Below are positions 6,879 to 15,084 of a DNA stretch of 21,146 nt, piece by piece. The notes beneath the pieces are model-generated. The model was not told the DNA's origin. It did not search any database and was given only the letters and a program-made list of their open reading frames with translations. How positions within the stretch are numbered: position 1 is the first letter of the stretch; each line of letters begins with the position of its first letter. Source of the DNA: UBA3700 sp002372775 (GTDB taxonomy: Bacteria; Bacillota; Clostridia; Christensenellales; UBA3700); assembly GCA_946615965.1 (NCBI GenBank), contig CAMOIC010000025.1, positions 1-21,146 on the forward strand, in the 5' to 3' direction. The translations under genes and the position numbers were made by a program.

Positions 6879-8354
6879 TTATCTATGTAGAGATAATTTT
6901 AAAGGAATCATTGGATCAACTGAGTCCAATTTTGTTCCATGGAAAGCATTCTTTCCTACTTTTACTCCTTCTGGCACTTCTACATATAAAGATGAACACC
7001 ACATAAATGCTTCATCACCAATTTCTTTAACTGAATCAAATAATTCAACATATTTTAAAGCGAAGCACTTATAGAATGCTGAGTCCTTAATCTCTTTAAC
7101 CTTATCTGGAATGTTTACCTTATTTAGGCTTGAGCAACGATAGAATGCTCTATCTTGAATGCTCTCAACAGTTTCAGGAATAACAATGTCTTCAAGACTT
7201 GAGCAACGGAAGAATGTTTCATTCTTAATCTCTTTAATCTTGTTTGGAATTGTTACTGATGTTAAAGCACTACATTTATAGAATGCCTTCTTACCAATTT
7301 CTTTAACACTATTTGGGATACGTAATTCTTCTAATGAGCTACACCAGCAGAATGAACCATCACCAATCTTTTCAACAGAAGATGGAATCTTAATATTTGT
7401 AAGTGCTGTACAGCCATAGAATACATAATCATCAATTTCTTTAATACTTTCTGGAATTACAATGCTTGTTAAACTTACGCAGTCGGAGAATGCAAAAGCT
7501 CCAATTTTTGTAACACTATTAGAAATGTTAAAGTTTTCAATGCTTGAGCAGCTTGCAAATGCTTCGGCGCCAATTGATTTAACAGTTTCTTTTGTATCAA
7601 CCTTTTTCAAGTTCTTACAGTTAAAAAATGCTCCATCACCAATTGTTTCAACATTTTCTAAATCAACTTCTTCGATTGATGTGTCAGCAAAAGCTCTTTG
7701 ACCAATACTCTTAACTGTTGCTGGAACTACAATATCTTTTAATTTCTTACATCCGCTAAATACAAAATCACTAATAGCATCTAGTTTCTTTGGAAGTTTA
7801 ATTGATTCAATAGAGCTGTTAGCAAATGCTCCTCTTGCAATTGTTTTTACTGAATCTGGAACAACTACGTTTTGAATACCTAAAATACCCGCAAAAGCAT
7901 AGGCATCGATATGTTCAACTCCATCTTCAATAACTAAATTCTTTAATTTACATTTAGCAAATGCATTATTTCCAATCTTTGAATCTTTCTTTAAAACAAC
8001 ATCAAATTCTATATTCTTACAATTATAGAAAGTTTCATTACCAATAGATTCAAACGACTTTGGTAAATTAAATTCGTTAATTGCATAATCATTATAGAAT
8101 GCATCATCTCCAATAGAAACTACAGTGTCTGGAATTGTTACACTGCCAAGGAACATGCAATTCGCAAATGTTGCGTTACCTATTCTTTCTACACCTGGAG
8201 AGACGATAACCTTTTCAAGTTCGTTGTTATTCTCGAAAACTCTATCTGCAACAATTTTTACATTGTTAGGAATAATAACAATAGAGTCACTTCCTGTATA
8301 CTTTGTAAGTACAAAATTCTCATTAATCACGAAATCGTCTAAACTATTGCTCAT
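6879..8354 (-). CDS. BspA-type leucine-rich-repeat protein, no signal peptide
   Basis: A 491-residue protein made almost entirely of LRR_5 (BspA/Treponema type) repeats of about 23 residues. About 20 units can be counted by their AF-x-x-C or TF/VF equivalents, with the pattern IP-x-x-V-x-x-IG-x-x-AF-x-x-C-x-x-L. A short N-terminal segment (SLDDFVINENFVLTKYTG) and a short tail lack repeats. The start at 8354 is chosen because an earlier in-frame ATG at 8447 sits inside the preceding terminator and upstream of a consensus promoter. With this start there is no signal peptide, membrane segment or wall anchor, so the product appears cytoplasmic. The family often mediates protein binding at the cell surface, so the partner and role here are unknown. 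Its own promoter makes it a single-gene unit. Confidence 0.85.
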   Translation of the reverse strand: MSNSLDDFVINENFVLTKYTGSDSIVIIPNNVKIVADRVFENNNELEKVIVSPGVERIGNATFANCMFLGSVTIPDTVVSIGDDAFYNDYAINEFNLPKSFESIGNETFYNCKNIEFDVVLKKDSKIGNNAFAKCKLKNLVIEDGVEHIDAYAFAGILGIQNVVVPDSVKTIARGAFANSSIESIKLPKKLDAISDFVFSGCKKLKDIVVPATVKSIGQRAFADTSIEEVDLENVETIGDGAFFNCKNLKKVDTKETVKSIGAEAFASCSSIENFNISNSVTKIGAFAFSDCVSLTSIVIPESIKEIDDYVFYGCTALTNIKIPSSVEKIGDGSFCWCSSLEELRIPNSVKEIGKKAFYKCSALTSVTIPNKIKEIKNETFFRCSSLEDIVIPETVESIQDRAFYRCSSLNKVNIPDKVKEIKDSAFYKCFALKYVELFDSVKEIGDEAFMWCSSLYVEVPEGVKVGKNAFHGTKLDSVDPMIPLKLSLHR

Positions 8355-8384
8355 CTTAACCCCCATAACGTTTAGTCTAATATT

Positions 8385-8413
8385 ATTATAATTATTAAAA
8401 AATAAAATATCAA
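8385..8413 (-). promoter_or_regulatory. Promoter of the leucine-rich-repeat gene
   Basis: On the minus strand TTGATA (8413-8408), 17 bp and a perfect TATAAT (8390-8385) lie 31 bp upstream of the chosen start codon. The match to consensus is the best in the window, suggesting strong expression. It also argues against the earlier ATG at 8447. Confidence 0.75.
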
Positions 8414-8425
8414 TATTGACATTTA

Positions 8426-8458
8426 TACAAGAAAAACAGCGCCACACAGGCGCTGTTT
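8426..8458 (-). terminator. Intrinsic terminator of the WYL regulator gene
   Basis: A perfect 10-bp GC-rich stem AAACAGCGCC / GGCGCTGTTT (8434-8443 and 8449-8458) with a 5-base loop is followed on the minus strand by a T-rich tract. It stands 34 bp after the stop codon of the WYL gene. Confidence 0.88.
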
Positions 8459-8491
8459 AACTAAAGGAAGTAAACCAACATATGAATACAA

Positions 8492-9493
8492 TTAACAATT
8501 AATTTTTTCTAATGCTTTTTGTAAATAATCTCTATACTCTTGCATTACACGTTCAGGAGCCATTATCTCAAGTTTTGCTCCAAACTGGAATACCCATGCA
8601 AAAAATGTTGGGCAAACTGTAACTTTAACATGCACAGACGTATGAGTATCATCTACTCTATCTCTTGGAATGTTATATCCAAATCTATCTACTATCTCAT
8701 TTGTAATAGAGTTATCAAATTTAAGTGTTACGCTTTCTGTTTTACCGCCAAGATACATATCAAAAGTTCTTTCTCTTAGTTTTGTAATACTCTCAGAAGC
8801 ATACTTACTTGCATCTTCATCAACTACAGAAACACTATCCATTTTGTCTACTCTATATACACTAGCTCCATCAGCCTCATGGTTTTCTGTAAAGCCAACT
8901 ACATAATACTTTTCGTTTTCGATTAACAAATCAACTGGAGAGAATTTATATAATCCGCCATTCTTTCTATATACTCTTTCAACATTAATATTTGTATCGT
9001 ATCTTAAATCGAAATATTTAAATGAGATTTTCTTTTTATTCTTAATTGCTTCAAGAATCTCATTTACGCTATATGGAATCTTCTTATTATCTGTTTTTAA
9101 TAGATTTAAACAAGTAATAGTAGATCTTAATTCTAACCCTTTTGAAAATCCAGAAAGAGTTGAAATCTTTTCAGATAATTTCTCTGTTTGAGCTCTTGAG
9201 ATAAACTTGGCAGATTGAACTGCATCAAGTAAAATTCTCAATTCATATTCGTCGAAATTAGAATCTTCAAGATAGTACATCATTTGTTTACTTCTATTAC
9301 TAACAATGTCATAACCGTTTTCAACAAGAGTGTTTATGTCATCGTATAAAATCTTTCTATCGCAATGAATTCCATCATCTTCAAGCCTTTGAATGATCTC
9401 TGAAGAAGACATTGGATTATTCTCATCTGAAAACTTTGCTAAGTATTCATAAATCTTAAGCAACTTAATCTTATGCTTATTTACTTTTGTCAT
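8492..9493 (-). CDS. WYL-domain transcriptional regulator
   Basis: A 333-residue regulator. An N-terminal helix-turn-helix (residues about 1-65, with MSSSEIIQRLEDDGIHCDRKILYDDINTLVENG) resembles the DeoR/HTH_11 type. A WYL domain follows (about 135-245; the signature is YYV in SPVDLLIENEKYYVVG). The C-terminal WCX extension ends the protein. WYL domains are thought to sense ligands such as nucleic-acid fragments or second messengers and occur in regulators of phage defence, DNA damage and metabolism. The start has a GGAGGT site. The gene is a single unit between terminators, so its target is not revealed by an operon partner. Two related short dyads flank its promoter and may be autoregulatory. 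Confidence 0.88.
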   Translation of the reverse strand: MTKVNKHKIKLLKIYEYLAKFSDENNPMSSSEIIQRLEDDGIHCDRKILYDDINTLVENGYDIVSNRSKQMMYYLEDSNFDEYELRILLDAVQSAKFISRAQTEKLSEKISTLSGFSKGLELRSTITCLNLLKTDNKKIPYSVNEILEAIKNKKKISFKYFDLRYDTNINVERVYRKNGGLYKFSPVDLLIENEKYYVVGFTENHEADGASVYRVDKMDSVSVVDEDASKYASESITKLRERTFDMYLGGKTESVTLKFDNSITNEIVDRFGYNIPRDRVDDTHTSVHVKVTVCPTFFAWVFQFGAKLEIMAPERVMQEYRDYLQKALEKINC

Positions 9494-9528
9494 AAACTAC
9501 CTCCTATTGTCTTATTTTTGACACCTTA

Positions 9529-9558
9529 ATTATAGTGGCTAAATAGAGGTTTTGTAAA
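9529..9558 (-). promoter_or_regulatory. Promoter of the WYL regulator gene
   Basis: On the minus strand TTTACA (9558-9553), an 18-bp spacer and a perfect TATAAT (9534-9529) lie 36 bp upstream of the start codon. Dyads with TGTC/GACA ends lie on both sides, at 9508-9523 and 9566-9585. Confidence 0.6.
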
Positions 9559-9565
9559 CAACCAG

Positions 9566-9585
9566 ATGTCCCAAAAATAGGACAT
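9566..9585. repeat. Inverted repeat upstream of the WYL promoter
   Basis: ATGTCC (9566-9571) and GGACAT (9580-9585) form a perfect 6-bp inverted repeat around an A-rich 8-base centre, just upstream of the -35 box. A related element lies downstream of the -10 box at 9508-9523 (TGTC...GACA around an AT-rich centre). The pair could be an operator; the function is inferred only. Confidence 0.4.
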
Positions 9586-9613
9586 TAAAAAAGCGAGGCT
9601 TTTACACCTCGCT
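9586..9613 (-). terminator. Intrinsic terminator of the DUF362 gene
   Basis: The stem AGCGAGG / CCTCGCT (9592-9598 and 9607-9613) with an 8-base loop is followed on the minus strand by six T. It lies about 20 bp after the stop codon of the DUF362 gene. Confidence 0.85.
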
Positions 9614-9632
9614 ATATATACAAAATATATAA

Positions 9633-10511
9633 TTAGAACTCTATTAATTCATACTTTCTTGAACCTATACCAAGAGCTTCAGCAGCTTCAATTGTATGTA
9701 TACCATGTCTTGATTCTATTCTTTCTAATAAATGCTTTTGACCAGGATCATCTTTTGCGGCATAGATTAGATCAACGCAAGCTTGATCTACAGCAACTGG
9801 ATCAATAGATGCTAGCATACCTATATCTTTCATGCATGGATCTTCAGCAACAGCACAACAGTCGCAATCTACAGACATATTAGCCATAACATTAATATAT
9901 GCGACATTTCCTTCAAACATCTTATTAACAACGCTTGCAGCGTCTGCCATACCCTCTAAGAACTTATCCTGAGGAGCTGTAGATAGCCAGCATAAGATTT
10001 GATTTGTTGTTCTTCCGCCTGAATGAATATATGCTTTTCCTTTTGATGAAGCGCAGCCAATCGATAATTGCTTTAATGCTCCACCATATCCTCCCATTGG
10101 ATGTCCTTTAAAGTGAGATAGAACAAGCAGTGAATCATAATTCTTAATATCTTTACCTAAAATATCTTTCTTTAATACTTTTCCATTTTCAATAGGAATT
10201 TCAATATCTGGGCCTTCTGCATCCAAAAGATCTACTTTAAAATAATTTGTCCATTCATGTGCAGCTAATACTTTTGTATGTTTTTTAGTAGTATTTCTTG
10301 TTCCAACATATGCAGTATTACACTCAACAACTGTACCATTGACTCTTTCTACCATTGGTCTCCAAAAATTTGGTCTTAAGAAATTCTGATTACCCTTTTC
10401 ACCTGAGTGAACCTTAACTGCAACCTTACCTTTTAATTCAATACCAAGTTTTTCATATAACTCAATAACTTTTTCAGGAGATATTTCTCTTGTAAAATAC
10501 ACTTTTGACAT
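9633..10511 (-). CDS. DUF362 domain protein without ferredoxin domain
   Basis: A 292-residue protein of the DUF362 family, whose biochemical function is not settled. Family features include an N-terminal VAVKVHSGEKGN stretch, VLSHFKGHPMGGYGGALKQLSIGCAS in the middle (about 130-156) and the end segment ASIDPVAVDQACVDLI. Many relatives carry a 4Fe-4S ferredoxin module; here there is no CxxCxxCxxxCP motif. A compact cysteine group is present instead at C216, C218, C219 and C226 (DCDCCAVAEDPC). It might bind metal or a cluster, but this is inference. There is no signal peptide. It has a GGAGG site, its own candidate promoter and a terminator, so it is probably monocistronic and unrelated to the his operon upstream. 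Confidence 0.85.
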   Translation of the reverse strand: MSKVYFTREISPEKVIELYEKLGIELKGKVAVKVHSGEKGNQNFLRPNFWRPMVERVNGTVVECNTAYVGTRNTTKKHTKVLAAHEWTNYFKVDLLDAEGPDIEIPIENGKVLKKDILGKDIKNYDSLLVLSHFKGHPMGGYGGALKQLSIGCASSKGKAYIHSGGRTTNQILCWLSTAPQDKFLEGMADAASVVNKMFEGNVAYINVMANMSVDCDCCAVAEDPCMKDIGMLASIDPVAVDQACVDLIYAAKDDPGQKHLLERIESRHGIHTIEAAEALGIGSRKYELIEF

Positions 10512-10543
10512 ACAATGCCTCCAACTATTCTCTATATAGGCCT

Positions 10544-10572
10544 ATTTTACCATAAAAATGTTAGTATATTAA
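10544..10572 (-). promoter_or_regulatory. Candidate promoter of the DUF362 gene
   Basis: On the minus strand TTAATA (10572-10567), 17 bp and TAAAAT (10549-10544) precede the gene by 32 bp. An imperfect 14-bp palindrome covers the -35 box (10560-10573, GTTA...TAAC). A perfect ATAGGCCTAT palindrome (10536-10545) overlaps the downstream edge of the -10 box. Either could be an operator. Confidence 0.45.
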
Positions 10573-10600
10573 CATATATTTATAAAGTATTTGTAAATTA

Positions 10601-10634
10601 TAAAAAAATATTGACCATATTTCTATGATCAATA
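10601..10634 (-). terminator. Terminator of the histidine operon
   Basis: TATTGACCAT and ATGATCAATA (10609-10618 and 10625-10634) pair in 9 of 10 positions around a 6-base loop. Seven T follow on the minus strand (10608-10602). It stands 22 bp after the hisIE stop. The stem is AT-rich, so it may leak, but a separate promoter follows for the DUF362 gene. Confidence 0.75.
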
Positions 10635-10656
10635 CTATTATACTCAAATGTAATAA

Positions 10657-11325
10657 TTACTGTTTTACTGTGCCGCCCATCTTTTCTTGCTTAACCTTGT
10701 GGTCAATAACATGACGAGAAGCAAGTTCTTTATGAATATCTTCAAGAGAAATTCCCATCTCTACCATTAATACCATAGTATGATATGCTAAATCACAGAT
10801 TTCATAAATAGTTTCAGCTTTATCATTATTCTTAGCAGCAACGATAACTTCTGTTGATTCTTCACCAACTTTCTTTAAAATCTTATCTAATCCCTTTTCG
10901 AATAAATATGTGGTATAAGAACCTTCTTTCTTATCAATCTTTCTTCCTCTGATTAATTCAAGAAGACCTTCATATGAGAATTCATGTCTATCTTCTGATT
11001 GGTATACTTCATTACCATTATCAAAACAAGAATCTGTTCCCTTATGACAAGCTGGACCATCCTTATCTACAACAACTACAAGAGCATCTTTATCACAATC
11101 TGCTGTAATTGAACAAATATGTTGATAGTTACCGCTTGTTTCTCCCTTTAACCATAATTCTTGTCTAGATCTAGACCAGAAACATGTTAAACCTTTTTCA
11201 ATAGAGATCTTTAAGCTCTCCTTGTTCATATATGCAAGTGTTAATACCTTCTTTGTAATAGAATCTACAACAATTGCAGGAATTAATCCCTTTTCATCAA
11301 ATTTTAATTCATCAATATTAATCAT
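10657..11325 (-). CDS. hisIE: Bifunctional phosphoribosyl-AMP cyclohydrolase / phosphoribosyl-ATP pyrophosphatase HisIE
   Basis: A 222-residue fusion catalysing steps 2 and 3 of histidine synthesis. The N-terminal HisI part (about 1-105) has the FWSRSRQELWLKGE core, metal-binding CDKDALVV and DGPACHKGTDSCF. The C-terminal HisE part (about 115-215) is the helical MazG-like pyrophosphatase with KGLDKILKKVGEESTEVIVAAK and ICDLAYHTMVLM. The start has an AAGGAG site. It is the last gene of the operon, 21 bp after hisF, and is followed by the terminator. Both halves look complete. hisI and hisE are listed as separate genes in some species, so a split name would also be acceptable. Confidence 0.96.
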   Translation of the reverse strand: MINIDELKFDEKGLIPAIVVDSITKKVLTLAYMNKESLKISIEKGLTCFWSRSRQELWLKGETSGNYQHICSITADCDKDALVVVVDKDGPACHKGTDSCFDNGNEVYQSEDRHEFSYEGLLELIRGRKIDKKEGSYTTYLFEKGLDKILKKVGEESTEVIVAAKNNDKAETIYEICDLAYHTMVLMVEMGISLEDIHKELASRHVIDHKVKQEKMGGTVKQ

Positions 11326-11346
11326 ACTATATCTCTCCTTCTTAGG

Positions 11347-12105
11347 TTATAGACGTACAGATACGCCAATCTCCCTTAATTCCTCTTTTAATTTTTTGAT
11401 TTCAACTTCCTTAAAGTGGAAGATTGAAGCAGCAAGTCCTGCATCTACTTTTGGAAGCTTAGTAAATAGCTCCTTAAAATCATTAATACATCCAGCGCCA
11501 CCTGAAGCAATTACTGGAACAGAAACTGCATTACATACAGCATCAAGCATTTCTAAATCGAATCCCTTCTTAACGCCATCTGTATCAATAGAGTTTAAAA
11601 CGATTTCTCCAGCACCATTATCTACACATCTTTTAATCCAAGAAATGGCTTCCATTCCTGTGTCTTCTCTTCCGCCCTTTGCAAAGACTCTAAACTCATT
11701 ACCAACACGCTTAGCATCACAAGATAATACTACGCATTGATTGCCATAAAGTTTAGCAGCTTCGTATACAAGATTTGGATTCTTAATAGCACCAGAGTTA
11801 ACACTAACTTTATCTGCACCACACTTTAGTACTCTATCAAAATCATTCACTGTATTAATACCACCACCAACAGTTAATGGGATAAATACACTCTTTGCTG
11901 TTTCGCAAAGAATATCAGTAAATAATGATCTTTCTTCAAAAGAAGCTGTAATATCATAAAAGACAAGTTCATCAGCTCCATTATCACTATAATATTTAGC
12001 AAGTTCAACTGGAGAAGATACGTCATGTAGGCCATCAAAATTAACGCCCTTTACAACTCTTCCATGTCTTACATCTAAACAAGGTATAATTCTTTTTGTT
12101 ATCAT
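11347..12105 (-). CDS. hisF: Imidazole glycerol phosphate synthase cyclase subunit HisF
   Basis: A 252-residue TIM-barrel protein forming imidazole glycerol phosphate and AICAR from PRFAR using ammonia from HisH. Catalytic D11 (IIPCLD) and D130 (VVLSCD) are present, together with phosphate-binding TVGGGI (about 78-83) and VIASGGAG near the C-terminus. The start codon overlaps the hisA stop by four bases (ATGA), a sign of coupled translation. Length is standard for the family. hisH lies two genes upstream in the same operon, so both subunits of the heterodimer are encoded here. Confidence 0.97.
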   Translation of the reverse strand: MITKRIIPCLDVRHGRVVKGVNFDGLHDVSSPVELAKYYSDNGADELVFYDITASFEERSLFTDILCETAKSVFIPLTVGGGINTVNDFDRVLKCGADKVSVNSGAIKNPNLVYEAAKLYGNQCVVLSCDAKRVGNEFRVFAKGGREDTGMEAISWIKRCVDNGAGEIVLNSIDTDGVKKGFDLEMLDAVCNAVSVPVIASGGAGCINDFKELFTKLPKVDAGLAASIFHFKEVEIKKLKEELREIGVSVRL

Positions 12106-12815
12106 TTTGCCACCTCAATAGCTTCTCTTAAGTCTATTGCTCCAATGTAATATGCTTTTCCAATAATAGCACCAAATACATCTAATTTCTTTAAGTTATG
12201 GATATCATCCATAGAGCTAACTCCACCTGATGCAATTATATCCATATTGAATCTTTCTTTTAGTTCTTTGTATAGATTTACATTAGTACCTTTCATTGCA
12301 CCATCTTTAGATATGTCAGTACATATGATAGTTTTTATTCCTATCTTTTGCATCTTTTCACAGAAATCAAAAGCACTATATAATGATTTTTCTACCCAGC
12401 CTTTAACAGCAACAAAACCATCTTTTATATCTACACCAAGCACAATTCTGTCGCCATATTTTTTAACTGCTTCTTTAACGAATTCTTCATTCTCAACAGC
12501 AGCAGTTCCAAGTATTACTCTATCTACTCCAGAAGATAAATACTTATCTACTGTTTCCATTGATCTAATTCCACCACCGATTTCACAGATTAATCCTGAT
12601 TCTTTCTTGATATTTAAAACAACATCAAGATTTGGTGTTGTGCCATCTTTAGCGCCTTCTAAATCTACGATATGGATATATTTTGCTCCAGCCTTTTTAA
12701 AGTCAAGAGCAACACTTACAGGGTTATCGTTATAAACTGTCATTTGTTTATAATCACCCTTATATAGTCTTACCGTTTTTTTATCAAACAAATCTATTGC
12801 AGGAAATATTTCCAT
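12102..12815 (-). CDS. hisA: ProFAR isomerase HisA
   Basis: A 237-residue TIM barrel that isomerises ProFAR to PRFAR (step 4). The typical start MEIFPAIDLF places D8 as catalytic base, and D129 in VLGVDI is the second acid. The phosphate-binding loops EIGGGIRS and IIASGGVSS are visible. An in-frame ATG six codons earlier (12833) would overlap hisH. The start at 12815 is preferred because it has a GAGG site at proper distance, follows the hisH stop by one base, and gives the family's usual N-terminus. It overlaps hisF by four bases. Related TrpF/PriA activities use the same fold, but operon position settles the call. Confidence 0.95.
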   Translation of the reverse strand: MEIFPAIDLFDKKTVRLYKGDYKQMTVYNDNPVSVALDFKKAGAKYIHIVDLEGAKDGTTPNLDVVLNIKKESGLICEIGGGIRSMETVDKYLSSGVDRVILGTAAVENEEFVKEAVKKYGDRIVLGVDIKDGFVAVKGWVEKSLYSAFDFCEKMQKIGIKTIICTDISKDGAMKGTNVNLYKELKERFNMDIIASGGVSSMDDIHNLKKLDVFGAIIGKAYYIGAIDLREAIEVAK

Positions 12816-12816
12816 A

Positions 12817-13434
12817 TTATACCTCAAACTCACAGAATGCCTTTAGAATCTTTAAACCAACTTCACCGCTCTTTTCAGGATGGAATTGTGTTCCTAAAAC
12901 ATTCTTATTAGCAACAGCTGCTGTAAGCCATGCTCCATATTCATCTGATGCTATTGTTGATTCAAAGCAATCAGTTGCGTAATATGAGTGAACGAAATAA
13001 ACATAATCGCCTTCATTAATGTATTTGAATAAAGGATGTTTTCCATTATCAAATCTTAATGCGTTCCAACCTATTTGAGGAATCTTATAATCACTTGGGA
13101 TTACATCCGCAATTGGTTTAACAGAACCTTTAATAAGACCTAAACCTTTATGTTCACCATATTCATAGCTCTTTTCAAAAAGCATTTGCATACCAAGGCA
13201 AATACCAAGCATTGGCTTGCCATTCTGTACTTCTTCAAGTAGAACTTCTTTTGTTCCACTCTCTTCAAGTTTTCTTGCAGCATCTTCAAATGCTCCAACG
13301 CCTGGCAATATAATTCTATCTGCCTTTCTTATAACTTCAGGATCAGATGTAACAACAGCATCCTCATTTATAGCTTTAAAAGAAGACTTTAAAGAGAATA
13401 GGTTGCCAACACCATAATCAATAATAGCAATCAT
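12817..13434 (-). CDS. hisH: Imidazole glycerol phosphate synthase glutaminase subunit HisH
   Basis: A 205-residue class I glutamine amidotransferase that releases ammonia from glutamine for HisF. Its nucleophile is C79 in GICLGMQ, with the H185-x-E187 pair in TQFHPEKS completing the triad. The N-terminal YGVGNLFS motif and the oxyanion-loop PGVGAF are typical. The start codon shares one base with the hisB stop, and hisA begins one base after its own stop. Length and motifs are normal for the family. Confidence 0.97.
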   Translation of the reverse strand: MIAIIDYGVGNLFSLKSSFKAINEDAVVTSDPEVIRKADRIILPGVGAFEDAARKLEESGTKEVLLEEVQNGKPMLGICLGMQMLFEKSYEYGEHKGLGLIKGSVKPIADVIPSDYKIPQIGWNALRFDNGKHPLFKYINEGDYVYFVHSYYATDCFESTIASDEYGAWLTAAVANKNVLGTQFHPEKSGEVGLKILKAFCEFEV

Positions 13435-14021
13435 TATAGAACTCCTTTTGTTGATGGAATTTCATCAGCAAACTCTTTATCAATAGCGACGGCCTTTCTT
13501 AAAGAATGACCAACTGACTTATATACTCCTTCAATAATGTGGTGAGTATTTGTACCAGCAAGCTTTCTAATGTGCAAAGCCATATTTGCTTTTCTTACAA
13601 AGCCAAGCCAAAACTCCTCAACAAGTTCTGTATCGAAGTCGCCAACTTTCTTTGCTCTTAGAGGTAAATCAAAACCAAGGTATCCTCTACCTGAGATATC
13701 AATTGCTGTAAGAATTAATGCTTCATCCATTGGAAGTGTTGTATCGCCATATCTAACAATACCTTTCTTATCACCAATAGCTTGGTTAAATGCTTCACCA
13801 AGAGCAATACCAATATCTTCTACTGTGTGGTGATAATCAACATTAACATCCCCAACGCATTTAACATTTAAATCAAAACGCGCATGTTTACCAAGAAGTG
13901 TTAGCATGTGGTCTAAAAATCCACATCCAGAATCAATATTTGTTACACCCTTTCCATCAAGGTTCAAATATAATTCAATATTTGTTTCTGCAGTTTTTCT
14001 TTTAATTTCAGCACTTCTCAT
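13434..14021 (-). CDS. hisB: Imidazoleglycerol-phosphate dehydratase HisB (monofunctional)
   Basis: A 195-residue dehydratase converting imidazole glycerol phosphate to imidazole acetol phosphate (step 6). Both metal-binding HHxxED-type motifs are visible: DYHHTVEDIGIALGEA (about 61-76) and THHIIEGVYKSVGHSLRKA in the second half. The protein has only the dehydratase domain; the N-terminal HAD phosphatase found in enterobacterial HisB is absent. Histidinol phosphate must therefore be dephosphorylated by another enzyme, and none is encoded in this window. One base separates the start from the hisC stop. Confidence 0.97.
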   Translation of the reverse strand: MRSAEIKRKTAETNIELYLNLDGKGVTNIDSGCGFLDHMLTLLGKHARFDLNVKCVGDVNVDYHHTVEDIGIALGEAFNQAIGDKKGIVRYGDTTLPMDEALILTAIDISGRGYLGFDLPLRAKKVGDFDTELVEEFWLGFVRKANMALHIRKLAGTNTHHIIEGVYKSVGHSLRKAVAIDKEFADEIPSTKGVL

Positions 14022-14022
14022 A

Positions 14023-15081
14023 TTAAGCCTCCAAGATATTTTTTAATGTCTTTATAAATGTTCCCATTTGTTCTTTGCTTCCAATTGTTATTCTTACATA
14101 ATCTTTTAGAAGTTCTTTATCAAAATATCTAACAAGTATTCCGTTTTTCTTTAATGTTAGATATAAATCCTTTCCACTCATCTTATCTGTTTTAGCCCAT
14201 AAGAAATTAGTTTTTGAATCAGTTAATACAAATCCTAACTTCTGTAATTCGCTTACAGTATAAGCTCTATTTTCAATTATCTTTTGACAATTTGCTCTAG
14301 TATATTCCTCATCTTCTAATGCTCCTACACCAGCTGCCATTGTCATTCTATTAATATTATAAGGGTTTGTAGAATATTTAATAGTATTTAAATCTTGAAT
14401 AATATTCTTATTTGCTATAGCAAAACCAAGTCTACCACCAGCAAGAGATCTTGACTTTGAGAATGTTTGTACAACAAGCAAGTTATCATATTTATCTACA
14501 AGAGAAACTGCACTATCTGCACCAAAGTCTACATAGGCCTCATCAATAACAACTATATTATCTTTGTTTGAAGATACAATTCTTTCAATATCAGATAATG
14601 GTAATGCTATTCCTGTTGGAGCATTTGGATTTGCAATAAATATTGTCTTATTAATTCCAATGTAATCATCAACATTAATTGTGAAGTCAGCATTTAGAGG
14701 TATCTCTTCATAAGGAATATTATTTAGCCTTGCAAATACTGGATAGAAACCATATGAGATATTTGGAAAAGCAGCAGGATGATTTTCATCGCAGTATGCC
14801 ATAAAAGCAAAATTTAACGTTTCATCTGATCCATTATTTACAGTTACTTGATCCTTATTTACACCATATACTTCTGCTAGTTTTTCAACCAAAATTGTGC
14901 TGTCTGGATCTGAATATAGTTGTAATACCTTAGCAGCCTCTGAAGCCTTCTCTATTGCTTTTTTAGATGGAGAGAATGGAGACTCATTTGTATTCAACTT
15001 AATATATTTCATATCCTTTGGTTGTTCACCTGGCACATATGGAATAAGTGATTTATATTTATTACTAAAAAATCTACTCAT
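14023..15081 (-). CDS. hisC: Histidinol-phosphate aminotransferase HisC
   Basis: A 352-residue fold-type I aminotransferase transferring an amino group from glutamate to imidazole acetol phosphate (step 7). The PLP-binding lysine is K209 in TFSKSRSLAGGRLGF. The NPNAPTG motif (151-157) and D180-E-A-Y, which positions the cofactor, are clear, as is the N-terminal LNTNESPFSPS. An AGGA site precedes the start, which is 3 bp after the hisD stop. HisC-like enzymes can also act on aromatic amino acids, but its place inside the his operon makes the histidine role firm. Confidence 0.95.
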   Translation of the reverse strand: MSRFFSNKYKSLIPYVPGEQPKDMKYIKLNTNESPFSPSKKAIEKASEAAKVLQLYSDPDSTILVEKLAEVYGVNKDQVTVNNGSDETLNFAFMAYCDENHPAAFPNISYGFYPVFARLNNIPYEEIPLNADFTINVDDYIGINKTIFIANPNAPTGIALPLSDIERIVSSNKDNIVVIDEAYVDFGADSAVSLVDKYDNLLVVQTFSKSRSLAGGRLGFAIANKNIIQDLNTIKYSTNPYNINRMTMAAGVGALEDEEYTRANCQKIIENRAYTVSELQKLGFVLTDSKTNFLWAKTDKMSGKDLYLTLKKNGILVRYFDKELLKDYVRITIGSKEQMGTFIKTLKNILEA

Positions 15082-15084
15082 ATA

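Noticed and set aside
8355..8447. N-terminal extension of the leucine-rich-repeat protein from an ATG at 8447
   Set aside because: It would start inside the terminator of the preceding gene and upstream of a near-perfect promoter, and it has no ribosome site.
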